From contig JADKCV010000007.1 of NCBI GenBank assembly GCA_016718655.1, forward strand, positions 62,001-126,000: a stretch of 64,000 nucleotides of DNA, in the 5' to 3' direction. Of the stretch, positions 17,201 through 25,360 are shown piece after piece. Origin of the DNA: Flavobacteriales bacterium. GTDB lineage: Bacteria > Bacteroidota > Bacteroidia > Flavobacteriales_F > PHOS-HE28. The translations under genes and the position numbers were made by a program. Position 1 is the first letter of the stretch, and every line of letters begins with the position of its first letter. The notes beneath the pieces were generated by a model. It was not told the DNA's origin and did not search any database. It was given only the letters and a program-made list of their open reading frames with translations.

Positions 17201-17483
17201 CGGCACCGCCCATCAGGCCTTCCATGAGCTTGTCGTTCGCGTCAGGGTCATTGGCGTCGATAGCGATGGTCGCCCGCCAAGGGTTGCCGGTCCGCTTCAC
17301 ACCGCGGCGACGGTCACCGGTAGGTGCGCCATCCGAGGCCATGTGAAAGGGAGGTATCACCGATCCTTCCACGGAAACGTTGAGCGTGTCCAAGGCCTTA
17401 TCCTTGAGTTCCTTGGTGATCACGGCTTCCCACTGTGCCCGCGTGGCAGGTGGAAAGGCATCGAAAAGGGTTTTCTGTGCCAT
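14265..17483 (-). CDS. Single-chain methylmalonyl-CoA mutase (small and large subunits fused)
   Basis: A 1072-residue protein. Residues ~1-332 are the catalytically silent small-subunit TIM barrel, ending at DPLGGSYTVEQLTNTIA. Residues ~365-830 are the catalytic barrel with GLPPYLRGPYGSMYA, RPWTIRQYAGFSTAEASNAF and FDLATHRGYDSDH. Residues ~940-1072 are the B12-binding domain with GQDGHDRG (DxHxxG), SSLAGGHKTL and GGVIPPNDYDFL. Bacteroidota normally encode the two subunits as separate adjacent genes. The small-subunit part lacks its C-terminal end and the large part its usual first ~40 residues. A palindromic element fills the joint, and another repeat sits in the linker before the B12 domain. 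The enzyme interconverts succinyl-CoA and methylmalonyl-CoA. Confidence 0.93.
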   Translation of the reverse strand: MAQKTLFDAFPPATRAQWEAVITKELKDKALDTLNVSVEGSVIPPFHMASDGAPTGDRRRGVKRTGNPWRATIAIDANDPDANDKLMEGLMGGADGVWLEGPVEGTVNALKDVLFGAIDIQFAEGSIGSLKWSLDESERQAVAPSDLSLCAGLPHGTEVTDLRLLLAMHPKVRLFIAADLEQGRALLTSLLAQGFTIDEASARIQFRLHLGDDLFLEAASLRAFREAWAAVVDEFKPHHDCSQTTWIQAVVSYPAETNSAHENVIRATLQAISAITGGCDGLTIPAPALPEGEVLARRVVRNIHNLLRDESFLDRVADPLGGSYTVEQLTNTIAASLRPLASSPTEHRLEASSSPLDAGIPNREEIPLKSFYTRVDLEGMEHLHFAAGLPPYLRGPYGSMYAIRPWTIRQYAGFSTAEASNAFYRRNLAAGQMGLSVAFDLATHRGYDSDHPRVKGDVGKAGVAISSVEDMKILFDGIPLDKMSVSMTMNGAVLPIMAFFIVAAEEQGVSAEQLQGTIQNDILKEFMVRNTYIYPPGPSMRIVGDIFSYCAKKMPKFNSISISGYHMHEAGAPADLELAYTLADGIEYVRTGIAAGMQVDEFANRLSFFWGIGMDLFMEVAKLRAGRLLWAKMLKEVGATSPKSLALRTHCQTSGWSLTAQDPFNNIARTTVEALAAVLGGTQSLHTNSLDEAIALPTDFSAKIARDTQLYLQKNSGITKWIDPLGGSYYVESLTHELVHKAWARIKEVEELGGMSKAIETGLPKMRIEEAAAKRQARIDTGKDKIIGVNAFVTEDETKMELLEVDNSAVRESQVARLKKIRASRDEGAVAEALEALTKAAKNSSQLSVVGLPTTETDQHAATTQPDNQQPTTNLLALAVTAARHRATLGEISDALEKAYGRYSATIRSISGVYSAESMQDPEMKEAMRLADEFAKAEGRRPRILVAKMGQDGHDRGAKVIATSFADIGFDVDIGPLFQTPQEVAKQAIENDVHVLGISSLAGGHKTLVPEVIKELRETYKRPDILVVAGGVIPPNDYDFLKQAGCFDVYGPGTRIPVAARGIIEALSKSRG
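14863..14953. repeat. Inverted repeat inside the mutase gene (B12-domain linker)
   Basis: Arms at about 14868-14890 and 14928-14950, built from GTTGTC/GACAAC units, pair over about 21 bases with a few mismatches, mostly G-T type. In frame it encodes QLSVVG on one side and PDNQQPTTN on the other, low-complexity linker residues ~844-874. The same kind of GTTGTC repeat is common between genes in Bacteroidota. Confidence 0.6.
16428..16467. repeat. Palindromic element at the mutase subunit fusion joint
   Basis: Perfect 14-base arms ACTAGCCTCTAGCC (16428-16441) and GGCTAGAGGCTAGT (16454-16467) with a 12-base loop. The right flank repeats GAGGCTAG at 16474. On the coding strand it reads PLASSPTEHRLEASSSPL, residues ~338-355. 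It is related in DNA and peptide to the element at 56653-56704. Confidence 0.8.
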
Positions 17484-17579
17484 CGGTGCGAAGTTCGCGA
17501 ACGAGGCGGGATCGGGCGTGTCATTTCAAAGGCGGAAATAGGTTTAATATGCCGAATACGCGTGTTCGTAAGCTCCCAC

Positions 17580-17626
17580 AAGATCAGGTGCATGGGAGGG
17601 TGGTAACCCACAACACACCTGATCTT
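17580..17626. repeat. 11-base perfect inverted repeat upstream of the mutase
   Basis: AAGATCAGGTG (17580-17590) and CACCTGATCTT (17616-17626) around a 25-base loop. It lies between the mutase start and the decayed IS3 element; it could be a terminator-like hairpin or a remnant of the element's end. Confidence 0.45.
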
Positions 17627-17629
17627 TAG

Positions 17630-18330
17630 GAAACGAAGACGCGCAACCACACGGACGCGCAGATCTTTGTGATGCTCCGCGAGCATGGGCAGGGCGGCAC
17701 CGTTGCGGACATCAGCTGGGAGCGCGTTGTGTGCCGGCTGACGTTCAACCTGCGGAAATTCAACAAGGGTGGCAAGAGCCCGAGCGAGATCCAGGAGCAG
17801 TGTGCCCTGAGGGACAAGAACATCAAGCACATGCTGAGGCAGGTCGATACGAACTTGGGCCGCGACATCCTCAAGGATATGTTGTGGACAATGCCCTTAA
17901 GCTCGAGGAGTAGCGTGAGATGGCTCAGTGGCTTTTATCGCAGCGCAAGCTCAGTGTTGGACGAATGGGCAAATCGCTGGGGTTGAACCAGCGTGTATCG
18001 CCAAGAACCTGGATCGAAGGACGACAACGAAGTGACCGAGCAAATGAACCGCTAGGTGACCAAGAGGCCGATCTGGGGCTCATGGAAGGTGTACACCTGA
18101 GTGCGCAAGGACGACCGCAAAGTGTACCATATGCGCCTACACCGGCTGTGGACAAGCGAATGACCGAGCTGCGGCGCCCAATAAAGAAGCGCTTACCCGA
18201 ACATGTGAAAGAGCCGCTGTGCTTACGATCGTTCCGAATATCACCTCGAGCATGGACTGCATGGTCGAACGGATCCTGAAGGGCAATAAGCTGCGCACAC
18301 TTTCGCCGTTCGGCGGATGATCAACTTCCT
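17630..18330 (+). pseudogene. Decayed IS3-family transposase (orfA and orfB remnants)
   Basis: Translation over three frames recovers IS3-like order. At 17660-17900, MLREHGQGGTVADISWE, FNLRKFNKGGKSPSEI and VDTNLGRDILKDML recall the orfA helix-turn-helix and leucine-zipper part. At 17920-18200, MAQWLLSQRKLSVGRMGKSL, then KRPIWGSWKVYT and VYHMRLHRLWTSE (with internal stops) and KKRLP recall orfB. At 18231-18290, PNITSSMDCMVERILKGNKL recalls the first strand of the DDE domain (consensus WSMDFMxDxLxxG). The rest of the DDE domain is gone. No terminal repeats or target duplication could be identified. The element is old and immobile. Confidence 0.65.
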
Positions 18331-18530
18331 GCCCACTAAGACTCACCACCGTCTTCCCCACATTCCAACGGGTTGGTCACCACAAATCCACAGAAGTGAT
18401 GATGTTTTGGAACTCACACGTCTGACCAGCGCGATCTCACATGTGCGGGACCTATCTTGACCTTCGGATCCCGGATCGAGGCATCCTGGTACACCCATTC
18501 CTCGTCTACGAGTTGACCAACCTTCACGTC

Positions 18531-21500
18531 ATGACCAAGCGCTCTACGCTCTTTTTCGGTACGGTTCTCTCTGTTCGAGCCGTATTCGGGCAGTTCTCCG
18601 CGATCCAACCGATCGAGAACACCGAGCATTTGATGTTCATATCCAATGAGCCCTCGGTCATTGTCGACCTCGACGGGGACGGTGATCTGGACATGGCGAG
18701 CTGCTCTGATAGAGGGGTCGGGATGTGGCGCAATGACGGACAAGGGGTTATGCGCCTGTCGAGCTGATCGACGTTTCCGTGTACACCGGTTATGCTACCT
18801 TGATGGAAGCGACCGACTTCGACCAGGATGGGGATATGGACCTGTTGGTCGCTGAGAATTATACCAGGCTTTTTCTCTATGCCAACAATGGGGACGGGAG
18901 TTTCCAACCTGCTGTCGTATTGATGCCCGCGCTTGGCGACCTGCGTGATCTGGTCGTTGCCGATCTGACAGGAGACGACCTCCCGGATGTCCTGATGAGC
19001 AATTACTGGGGCGATAGCCTTTGGGTGATGCCGAATGTGAACGGTACGACGCTGGGACCACGGATCACGGTCAACAGTGGACCTGGTTCGGTCTCGGAAC
19101 TACACGTGGACGACCTGGATGCTGATGGTGATCTGGACGTGTTCTTCAGTTCATATGAAGTGGCGGGATGCCATTGGAGCGAGCAGACCGCGCCAGGCAT
19201 TTTCGCCCCTCCGGTGATACTTTTTCCTTTCGTTGGTGAGCTCCTTGGTATTAGCACCGCAGATCTGGATGCCGATGGCGATCTGGACATACTAGCTGGT
19301 GGGTACCGACGTTCATTCTGGTATGCCAACGATGGTGACGGCCAGTTCGGTGTTGCGGATACGTTGCAGTTCACGCCCGCTGGATCGAGCTTCTATGGGC
19401 ATGTGGTCGCTGACCTTGATAGTGACGGGGATCTCGATGTGATCCCTTTTGGCTACGAATCCTCCAGTCCTGATCTGTTCCTGAACGATGGGGCAGGCAA
19501 CTTCACCGATATGGGACCCATGGTCGGGGCCCAGGTGTACCAACTGGCTGCAGCGGACATGGACTCCGATGGGGATCAGGACCTGGTGCAGACCACGCTA
19601 AGTGCCATCTGGTGGACCAATGATGGCACCGGCGACATGGGTGGATCAACCTTCCTTGCCGGAGGTGCTTCAGCCGTCCTGAGCGTGCAAGCTGCCGACA
19701 TGAACGGGGACGGGGAAATGGATGTGCTTGCCACGGTGTATCCGGATGGACTTTCTGTTTGGATGGGACTAGGGGGAGGCGCTTTCGGCGGTCAGATAGC
19801 CTTGCTCGATTCAATTGCCTACCCCAAGGATCTCGTTGTGGGTGACGTTGATGGTGATGGGGACAGCGACGTGATCCTTGTTCAGAACGCGACCGTCCGG
19901 ACCTTCATGAATACCGGGAATGGTTTGCTTACCATTGGACAGACCGTGATCGATAATGCAGCGACGATCACGGGGTTGGACCTTGATGATGTGGATGGAG
20001 ATGGGGATCTGGACATGATCACATCGGAATACAACCCATCACAGATCAGGCGGTGGATGAACAACGGTTCCGGTATTTTCAGCGCCCCTTCGCAAGTCGT
20101 AGTTGTAGCAAGTCCCGCTAACGTGGACCTCTGTGATGTGGACGGTGATGGTGACCTGGATGCGGTCTTCAATTATGGCAGTTCCCCGACCTTGTTCGTG
20201 TGGATGGCCAATGATGGTAGCGGGCAGTTCGGAACGCCTCAGGAGTTCTTCACTACGACAAGCAGTGGGGTCAAGTCCAGCTCTATCGCTTTCGATGCGG
20301 ACGGTGACGGTATCAATGAACTGGTGTCCTCGTCCTGGGCTGGTGTTTGGCTTTTTCAAGGTTTGGGCGGTGGCACCTTTGCGTCAGGTGTTCCCATCTT
20401 CCCAAATTATATGGATGAGACAGACCTATTTGCCATTGACCTGAACAGCGACGGCTACCTGGATCTTGCCTTTGCGGACAAGGGTGGTAACCCGGCGCGC
20501 TATTGCATGAACGATGGCACTGGTGTTTTTGGCGCTCCCGCTCCTTTCGATGCAGGCCTTGCCGGGGAGCGGGCCTCTGAGTTGGTGATCACCGACGTTG
20601 ATAGCGATGGCGATCTTGATGCGGTCATGGGCAACATGAACACTAGTCCATTCTCCGTTGGCTGGTCTGAGAATTTCTTCAACAGTCCTTACCACATCGA
20701 TGGGGTCATCTTCCATGATGAGAATGCCGACGGTCTTCAGGATCCGGGTGAATTGCCCTTGCCATTCGTGCAGATCAGTGTTGTTCCTGTTGCCAGTGTG
20801 GCACTGACGGATCCCAGTGGAGCGTATACCGTGCCGTGTGATACAGGCTTGTTCAACGTGACTGTGAACCTTCCTAATGCGTGGTGGGGACTGACCACCG
20901 ATTCCACGACGTACCATCCACAGATCACCGCGTTGAACCCGGTGAGTATCGGGAATGACTTCGGTTACGACATCCTGCTGGACACCAACTTGTTGGCCGT
21001 AACCATCGTAGGCGCTCAAGGCCCCTGTGGTGATACCACCGCGGTGTGGCTGAACGTGATGAATCTGGGTACGACCAACCCGAGTGGAACCATCTGCCTG
21101 ACCTTGGATACCCTGTACACGTTCGTGAGTAGTTTCCCGTCGCCTTTCAGCATCTCGGGCAGTACCTATTGTTGGGAGTTCGATACCCTGGGCTTCTACA
21201 GTCAAACCAGCCTTATGCTCGAATTGGTGCTACCTCCGACTTCCAGTATGGGCAGTTCGTTCATCAACTCCGTGGTCGCGGTGGTGGAGGATGACCTCGG
21301 CCTTCCGCTCGACACGTTCGCCTATGCTTGGAGCGGCACGGTGTCATGTAGCTACGATCCGAACGATAAACAGGTGTACCCGATCGGATATGGAGAGGCA
21401 GGCGCCGTCGCGCTTTCAACAAGGCACTTGGATTATACGATCCGTTTCCAGAACACGGGAAATGCACCAGCGATCGATGTGGTTCTGAGCGACCTGCTCG

Positions 21501-22258
21501 ATGAAAGCCTCGACTTGTCGACCCTCCAGGTGCTGGGATACTCGCATGCACCTACCCAGGTCTCGATCGGGGCGGATCGTGAACTGGTCGTCCGGTTCGA
21601 TGGGATCCAATTGCCGGATAGCGGAGCCAGTTTCATGGACAGCCAGGGATTCTTCCGATTCAGGATCGACCTGTTGCCTGGGCGATCTCACCTCACTGAG
21701 ATCAGGAATACGGCACACATCTTCTTCGACTTGAATCCGGCGGTGATCACCAACACCACGCTGACCACGCTGGTCGATTGTGACCTTATCGGTGCAGCGA
21801 TCTCACCTGAAGGCTGGCAAGCATTGTTGGCGACCGAGGGGGATGCCTACCAATGGTACCTCGATGGTGTGGTCTTGCCAGATGAGACGGGCCAGCTCTT
21901 GTTCTTCGACGCGAACGGTTCCTACACGTGCCTGGTCAAGACGAATTTGGGTTGTGAAGTGGTGTCCGATCCATACGTGGTGAGCGCGACCGCATTGCCT
22001 GATATTCAGCGGCCCAGGTTCGTGTTGATGCCGAACCCCATGAGCAGCGCAGCTCGGCTGGTCTTCAGTGAAACCCTTGAAGCTGGTGATCTGATCGAAG
22101 TGCTTGACCCCCAGGGGAAGCGTGTCAGAAGCATGACCGTGGGCGGTGGGGATCAGTTCGACCTGGATCGTCGAGGAATGGAGAACGGTGTATACCTGGT
22201 GCGTCTCCTGCGTAACGGTCTCACGGTCACTTCACTTCGCATGGTGGTCATGGACTGA
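18531..22258 (+). pseudogene. Large FG-GAP repeat T9SS protein, frameshifted near its start
   Basis: The gene starts at ATG 18531 with a signal-like MTKRSTLFFGTVLSVRAVFG and a first repeat (DLDGDGDLDMAS). Near 18748 the frame must shift by one base (adding a T to GGGGTTATG restores it), after which about 1170 residues follow. They hold a dozen or more FG-GAP/VCBS repeats with calcium-binding DxDxDGDxD loops, an SdrD B-like domain (about 20700-20990; HDENADGLQDPGELPLP), a domain found in many T9SS proteins (SYDPNDKQVYP ... ISFF-type end AHIFFDLNPAV) and a C-terminal type A sorting domain. A beta-propeller adhesin or surface protein is likely. One single-base indel in otherwise clean sequence could be an assembly error. 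Confidence 0.8.
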
Positions 22259-22561
22259 CCGGAGAAGGGTGATCACTGGTTCCTCGGTCGATCAGCTGTT
22301 CCACAGGCTGGGTCATTGGCACCTTGTTGTGTACGATCGCGGGTGGCTAGCTATGAGCATGGCACACGTGTATATCGTGAGCCGGGTTCCCGCTTCACGT
22401 TGGCGCTTTCCCGTTGATGGCGTTCGGCGCGATCCGTGGTTCTGAGTGGTACGGTTGTCATCTTCGCGACCGAAGTTGGATCGCTCATGGCCATATACCA
22501 ACATATACCAAACAGTGGGATCCCTCGTTCTTGTCCTTGGCTGGAGTTGGAAGCCTTGTGC
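22259..22561. other. Intergenic region with short tandem repeat
   Basis: No gene seen. CATATACCAA occurs twice in tandem at 22493-22512. Confidence 0.4.
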
Positions 22562-23158
22562 ATGCGCATCGTGTTGACCTTTCTGTTCATGATCGCCTTC
22601 GGTTGTTCGATGCAAGCCCAGCTCGAACATCCGTTCATCCGGTCCTATGAGATCACTGTCCTGGATGCTCGGATCCAAGTGTCATGGGTCCTGAACGGCG
22701 GCAGTACGTGCTATGGCATGGACGTTGAACGCTCAACAGATGGTAGTACGTTCACCGCAGTGCACCGCATACCAGGGATCTGTGGCGATCCATCGGTGGC
22801 AGTTCCATTTGATTGGATCGATGGTTCTCCCCCGGAATGGAGCACCCTTTACTACCGGATCCGAATGGGTGTGGATGGCACGAGTTCCGTGAAACAGGTG
22901 GTGTTCGATCAATTGGTGACGACCGATCAGCGCATCTTTCCAGTGCCGGTGGTGGAGAACGCCACGCTCGCCCTCAATGTGCCCCTTTCAGCCGCTGTTC
23001 GGATCCAGGTCCATGATACCCAAGGGAAGCTCGTTCAGGAGTTGGCCGGTATCGGACGGAACCATACGTTACTTCTGGCGACCTTCGCTCCCGGGGCCTA
23101 TACCTACACGGCTACCACTGGCTCGCGCACGTTCCAGGGGCGCTTTGTGAAGGAGTGA
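22562..23158 (+). CDS. Small secreted protein with T9SS sorting domain
   Basis: A 198-residue protein from the ATG at 22562, with signal peptide MRIVLTFLFMIAFGCSMQAQ. The central ~90 residues, with SWVLNGGSTCYGMDVERSTD and a later YYRIRMGVDGTSS, look like a fibronectin type III-like fold of the kind common in T9SS proteins. The C-terminal part (RIFPVPVVENATLALNVPL ... GRFVKE) is a type A sorting domain. It follows the FG-GAP gene in the same direction after 300 bases. Function unknown. Confidence 0.75.
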   Translation: MRIVLTFLFMIAFGCSMQAQLEHPFIRSYEITVLDARIQVSWVLNGGSTCYGMDVERSTDGSTFTAVHRIPGICGDPSVAVPFDWIDGSPPEWSTLYYRIRMGVDGTSSVKQVVFDQLVTTDQRIFPVPVVENATLALNVPLSAAVRIQVHDTQGKLVQELAGIGRNHTLLLATFAPGAYTYTATTGSRTFQGRFVKE

Positions 23159-23346
23159 TCCGAAGGCGTGATCGAGGCTCGATCGAGCTGATGACCGTCA
23201 CAGCCCTTGACGCTGGAAGGCACTGGTCTGCTTCGTGAGCAAAGTCACTGTTCGAACCCCCAACCCCAGCAGAACTTTGTGGCGTTGGTCCGCTTGGATG
23301 TGAGTTCGATCGGATCGCACGTTGATCACGAAAACCCAACAGAACC

Positions 23347-24759
23347 ATGAAGCTCCAGCAGATCTATACCGGATGCATCGCGCATGCAGCCTATTACCTC
23401 GAAAGCGAGGGTGAGGTGGCCATCTTTGATCCCCTGCGTGAGGTTCAACCCTACATCGATCAGGCCGCGGCCAATGGTGCCAAAGTGAGGTACGTGTTCG
23501 AGACACACTTCCATGCCGATTTCGTGAGCGGGCACCTCGATCTGGCAAAGAAGACCGGTGCTACCATCGTCTATGGTCCCACAGCCAAACCCGGTTTCGA
23601 GGCCCATGTGGCAACGGATGGTGAGGTGTTCAATGTGGGCAAGGCCAAGGTGAAAGTGATCCACACCCCTGGCCACACCATGGAAAGCACCACCTACCTG
23701 GTGATCGATGAGAACGGCAAGGAGCACGGCATCATCACCGGAGACACGCTGTTCATCGGTGATGTGGGCCGCCCCGACCTTGCGCAACACGTGATCGCGG
23801 ACCTGACGGAGGACAAGCTCGCCGGTCATCTCTTCGACTCGCTGCGGAACAAGATCATGCCGCTGAGCGATGACCTGATCGTGTACCCGAACCACGGTGC
23901 CGGTAGTGCCTGTGGCAAGAACATGAGCAAAGAGACCACCGATACCCTCGGCAACCAGAAACGGACGAACTATGCCCTGCGCCCCGACATGAGCAAGGAG
24001 GAGTTCAAGAAGGAACTGCTCACCGGCCTCACCGCGCCTCCGGGTTATTTCCCGAAGAACGTGCTGATGAACATCCAAGGCTACGAGAGCCTCGACACCA
24101 TCATGGAGCGCGCCAAGCGCGGGTACACGCCGGAGGAGTTCGAGGTGGTGGCCAATGAGGAACGCCCCTTGATGCTGGACACGCGCAGTGCGGAGGATTT
24201 TGCCAAGGGCTTCATCCCCAACAGCGTGAACATCGGCCTGGACAGCAACTTCGCCATGTGGGTGGGGGAGATGATCACCGATATCAAGCAGGAGATCCTC
24301 CTGATCACATACCCTGGCAAGGAGGAGGAGAGCATCATCCGACTGAGCCGGGTCGGGTATGACAATACCGTCGGGTTCCTGAAGGGAGGTTTCGATGCCT
24401 GGAAAGCTGCCGGCAAGGAGGTGGATACCGTGGACCGGATCGGTACGGATGAGTTCGCCAAGCGTTACCCGCAGAAGCCGCTGATCATCGACGTGCGCAA
24501 GAAGAGCGAGTTCGACAGTGAGCATGTGGTGGATGCCATCAACGTGCCGCTGAACCAGATCAGCCAGCATCTGGCGCAATTCCCCAAGGACAAACCCTTC
24601 ATCCTGCATTGTGCTGGTGGATACCGCAGCATGATCGCGGCCTCCATACTCAAGCAGCGTGGCTGGGACAACTTTGTGGATGTGGTTGGCGGTTTCAACG
24701 CCATAAAGAACACCGATGTGGAACGGACGGAGTATGTCTGCCCGTCGACGTTGCTCTAG
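23347..24759 (+). CDS. Metallo-beta-lactamase-fold persulfide dioxygenase with two rhodanese domains
   Basis: A 470-residue cytosolic protein. Residues ~1-220 are an ETHE1-like MBL domain: THFHADFVSGH, HTPGHTMES, GDTLFIGDVGRPDL and PNHGAGS give the metal ligands of persulfide dioxygenases. Residues ~265-360 are a first rhodanese domain with no active-site Cys in the expected loop, so it is inactive or structural. Residues ~375-470 are a second rhodanese domain with the active loop LHCAGGYRS. The protein likely oxidises glutathione or protein persulfides to sulfite and moves sulfane sulfur. It is monocistronic, closed by a terminator. Confidence 0.9.
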   Translation: MKLQQIYTGCIAHAAYYLESEGEVAIFDPLREVQPYIDQAAANGAKVRYVFETHFHADFVSGHLDLAKKTGATIVYGPTAKPGFEAHVATDGEVFNVGKAKVKVIHTPGHTMESTTYLVIDENGKEHGIITGDTLFIGDVGRPDLAQHVIADLTEDKLAGHLFDSLRNKIMPLSDDLIVYPNHGAGSACGKNMSKETTDTLGNQKRTNYALRPDMSKEEFKKELLTGLTAPPGYFPKNVLMNIQGYESLDTIMERAKRGYTPEEFEVVANEERPLMLDTRSAEDFAKGFIPNSVNIGLDSNFAMWVGEMITDIKQEILLITYPGKEEESIIRLSRVGYDNTVGFLKGGFDAWKAAGKEVDTVDRIGTDEFAKRYPQKPLIIDVRKKSEFDSEHVVDAINVPLNQISQHLAQFPKDKPFILHCAGGYRSMIAASILKQRGWDNFVDVVGGFNAIKNTDVERTEYVCPSTLL

Positions 24760-24782
24760 TAAGGTAGAAGGATCATTAGGAA

Positions 24783-24822
24783 GGACCAGCGCCTCCGGCT
24801 TCGGCCGGGGCGTTGGTCTTTC
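24783..24822 (+). terminator. Rho-independent terminator after the MBL-rhodanese gene
   Basis: GGACCAGCGCCTCCGG pairs with CCGGGGCGTTGGTC across a CTTCGG loop and is followed by a short T run. Confidence 0.75.
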
Positions 24823-24858
24823 ATGACCATCGTCACCTGCCATCATCTTGAAGCGAAC

Positions 24859-24866
24859 TACATTTG
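24859..24866 (+). promoter_or_regulatory. -7 promoter box TACATTTG of the metal-efflux cluster
   Basis: An exact match to TAnnTTTG, 6 bases before the ATG at 24873. It argues for that ATG rather than the TTG inside the box and for a leaderless mRNA. Confidence 0.55.
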
Positions 24867-24872
24867 CCGTCG

Positions 24873-25265
24873 ATGGTGGTCCAAGTCCTGCGATTGGCGG
24901 TCGTTCTCTGGCTTCAGCTCTATTTGCTGGCTCCGGAAATGGCGAAGTTGCCCATGCTTGTTGAGCATTACCGGGAGCATACGGGATCGAACAGCGCACT
25001 CGACCTCTCGGCCTTTCTTGAACTGCACTACGCGGATGGGTCACATCAGGACTCCGATCATCAGGAACACGGGAACCTTCCCTTCCATCACCACCATTCA
25101 GGTGCCGTCGATCATGCTGGTTGCAAGGTCCTTTCCAGCGCTCCGCCGGACCCTGTGAGCTTCCCTGAACTCTTCGCGGCTCGAGAGGCGCCGTTCCTCC
25201 CCGAGGACACTGAATTGACGGGGCACCAAGCAGAGCTCTTGCGTCCGCCCCGAACCCAGGCCTGA
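24873..25265 (+). CDS. Small secreted or membrane-anchored protein of the metal-efflux cluster
   Basis: A 130-residue protein from the ATG at 24873. It opens with a hydrophobic segment (VLRLAVVLWLQLYLLAPEM), then KLPMLVEHYREHT, SAFLELHYADGSHQDSDHQ and LPFHHHHSG. This His/Asp-rich layout, ending in an LPF-type motif, is like a family of small Bacteroidota proteins encoded just upstream of CusA-type pumps. The His-rich stretch could bind metal (inference). It leads the efflux cluster, 95 bases before cusA. Confidence 0.7.
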   Translation: MVVQVLRLAVVLWLQLYLLAPEMAKLPMLVEHYREHTGSNSALDLSAFLELHYADGSHQDSDHQEHGNLPFHHHHSGAVDHAGCKVLSSAPPDPVSFPELFAAREAPFLPEDTELTGHQAELLRPPRTQA

Positions 25266-25360
25266 AACCAGGCCGGTCACAGCATCTCTTTCTGTTCCGG
25301 TCGAACCATGGTCCGTTTCAAGCGGAGCGCGGTGTTTTCAACCTCTAACGGAACACATCC

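Noticed and set aside
22493..22512. Tandem CATATACCAA as a regulatory repeat
   Set aside because: Only two short copies with no link to a promoter or protein that could bind them.
23240..23262. GTTCGAACCCC, resembling a tRNA T-loop
   Set aside because: No matching acceptor, D or anticodon stems could be placed around it.
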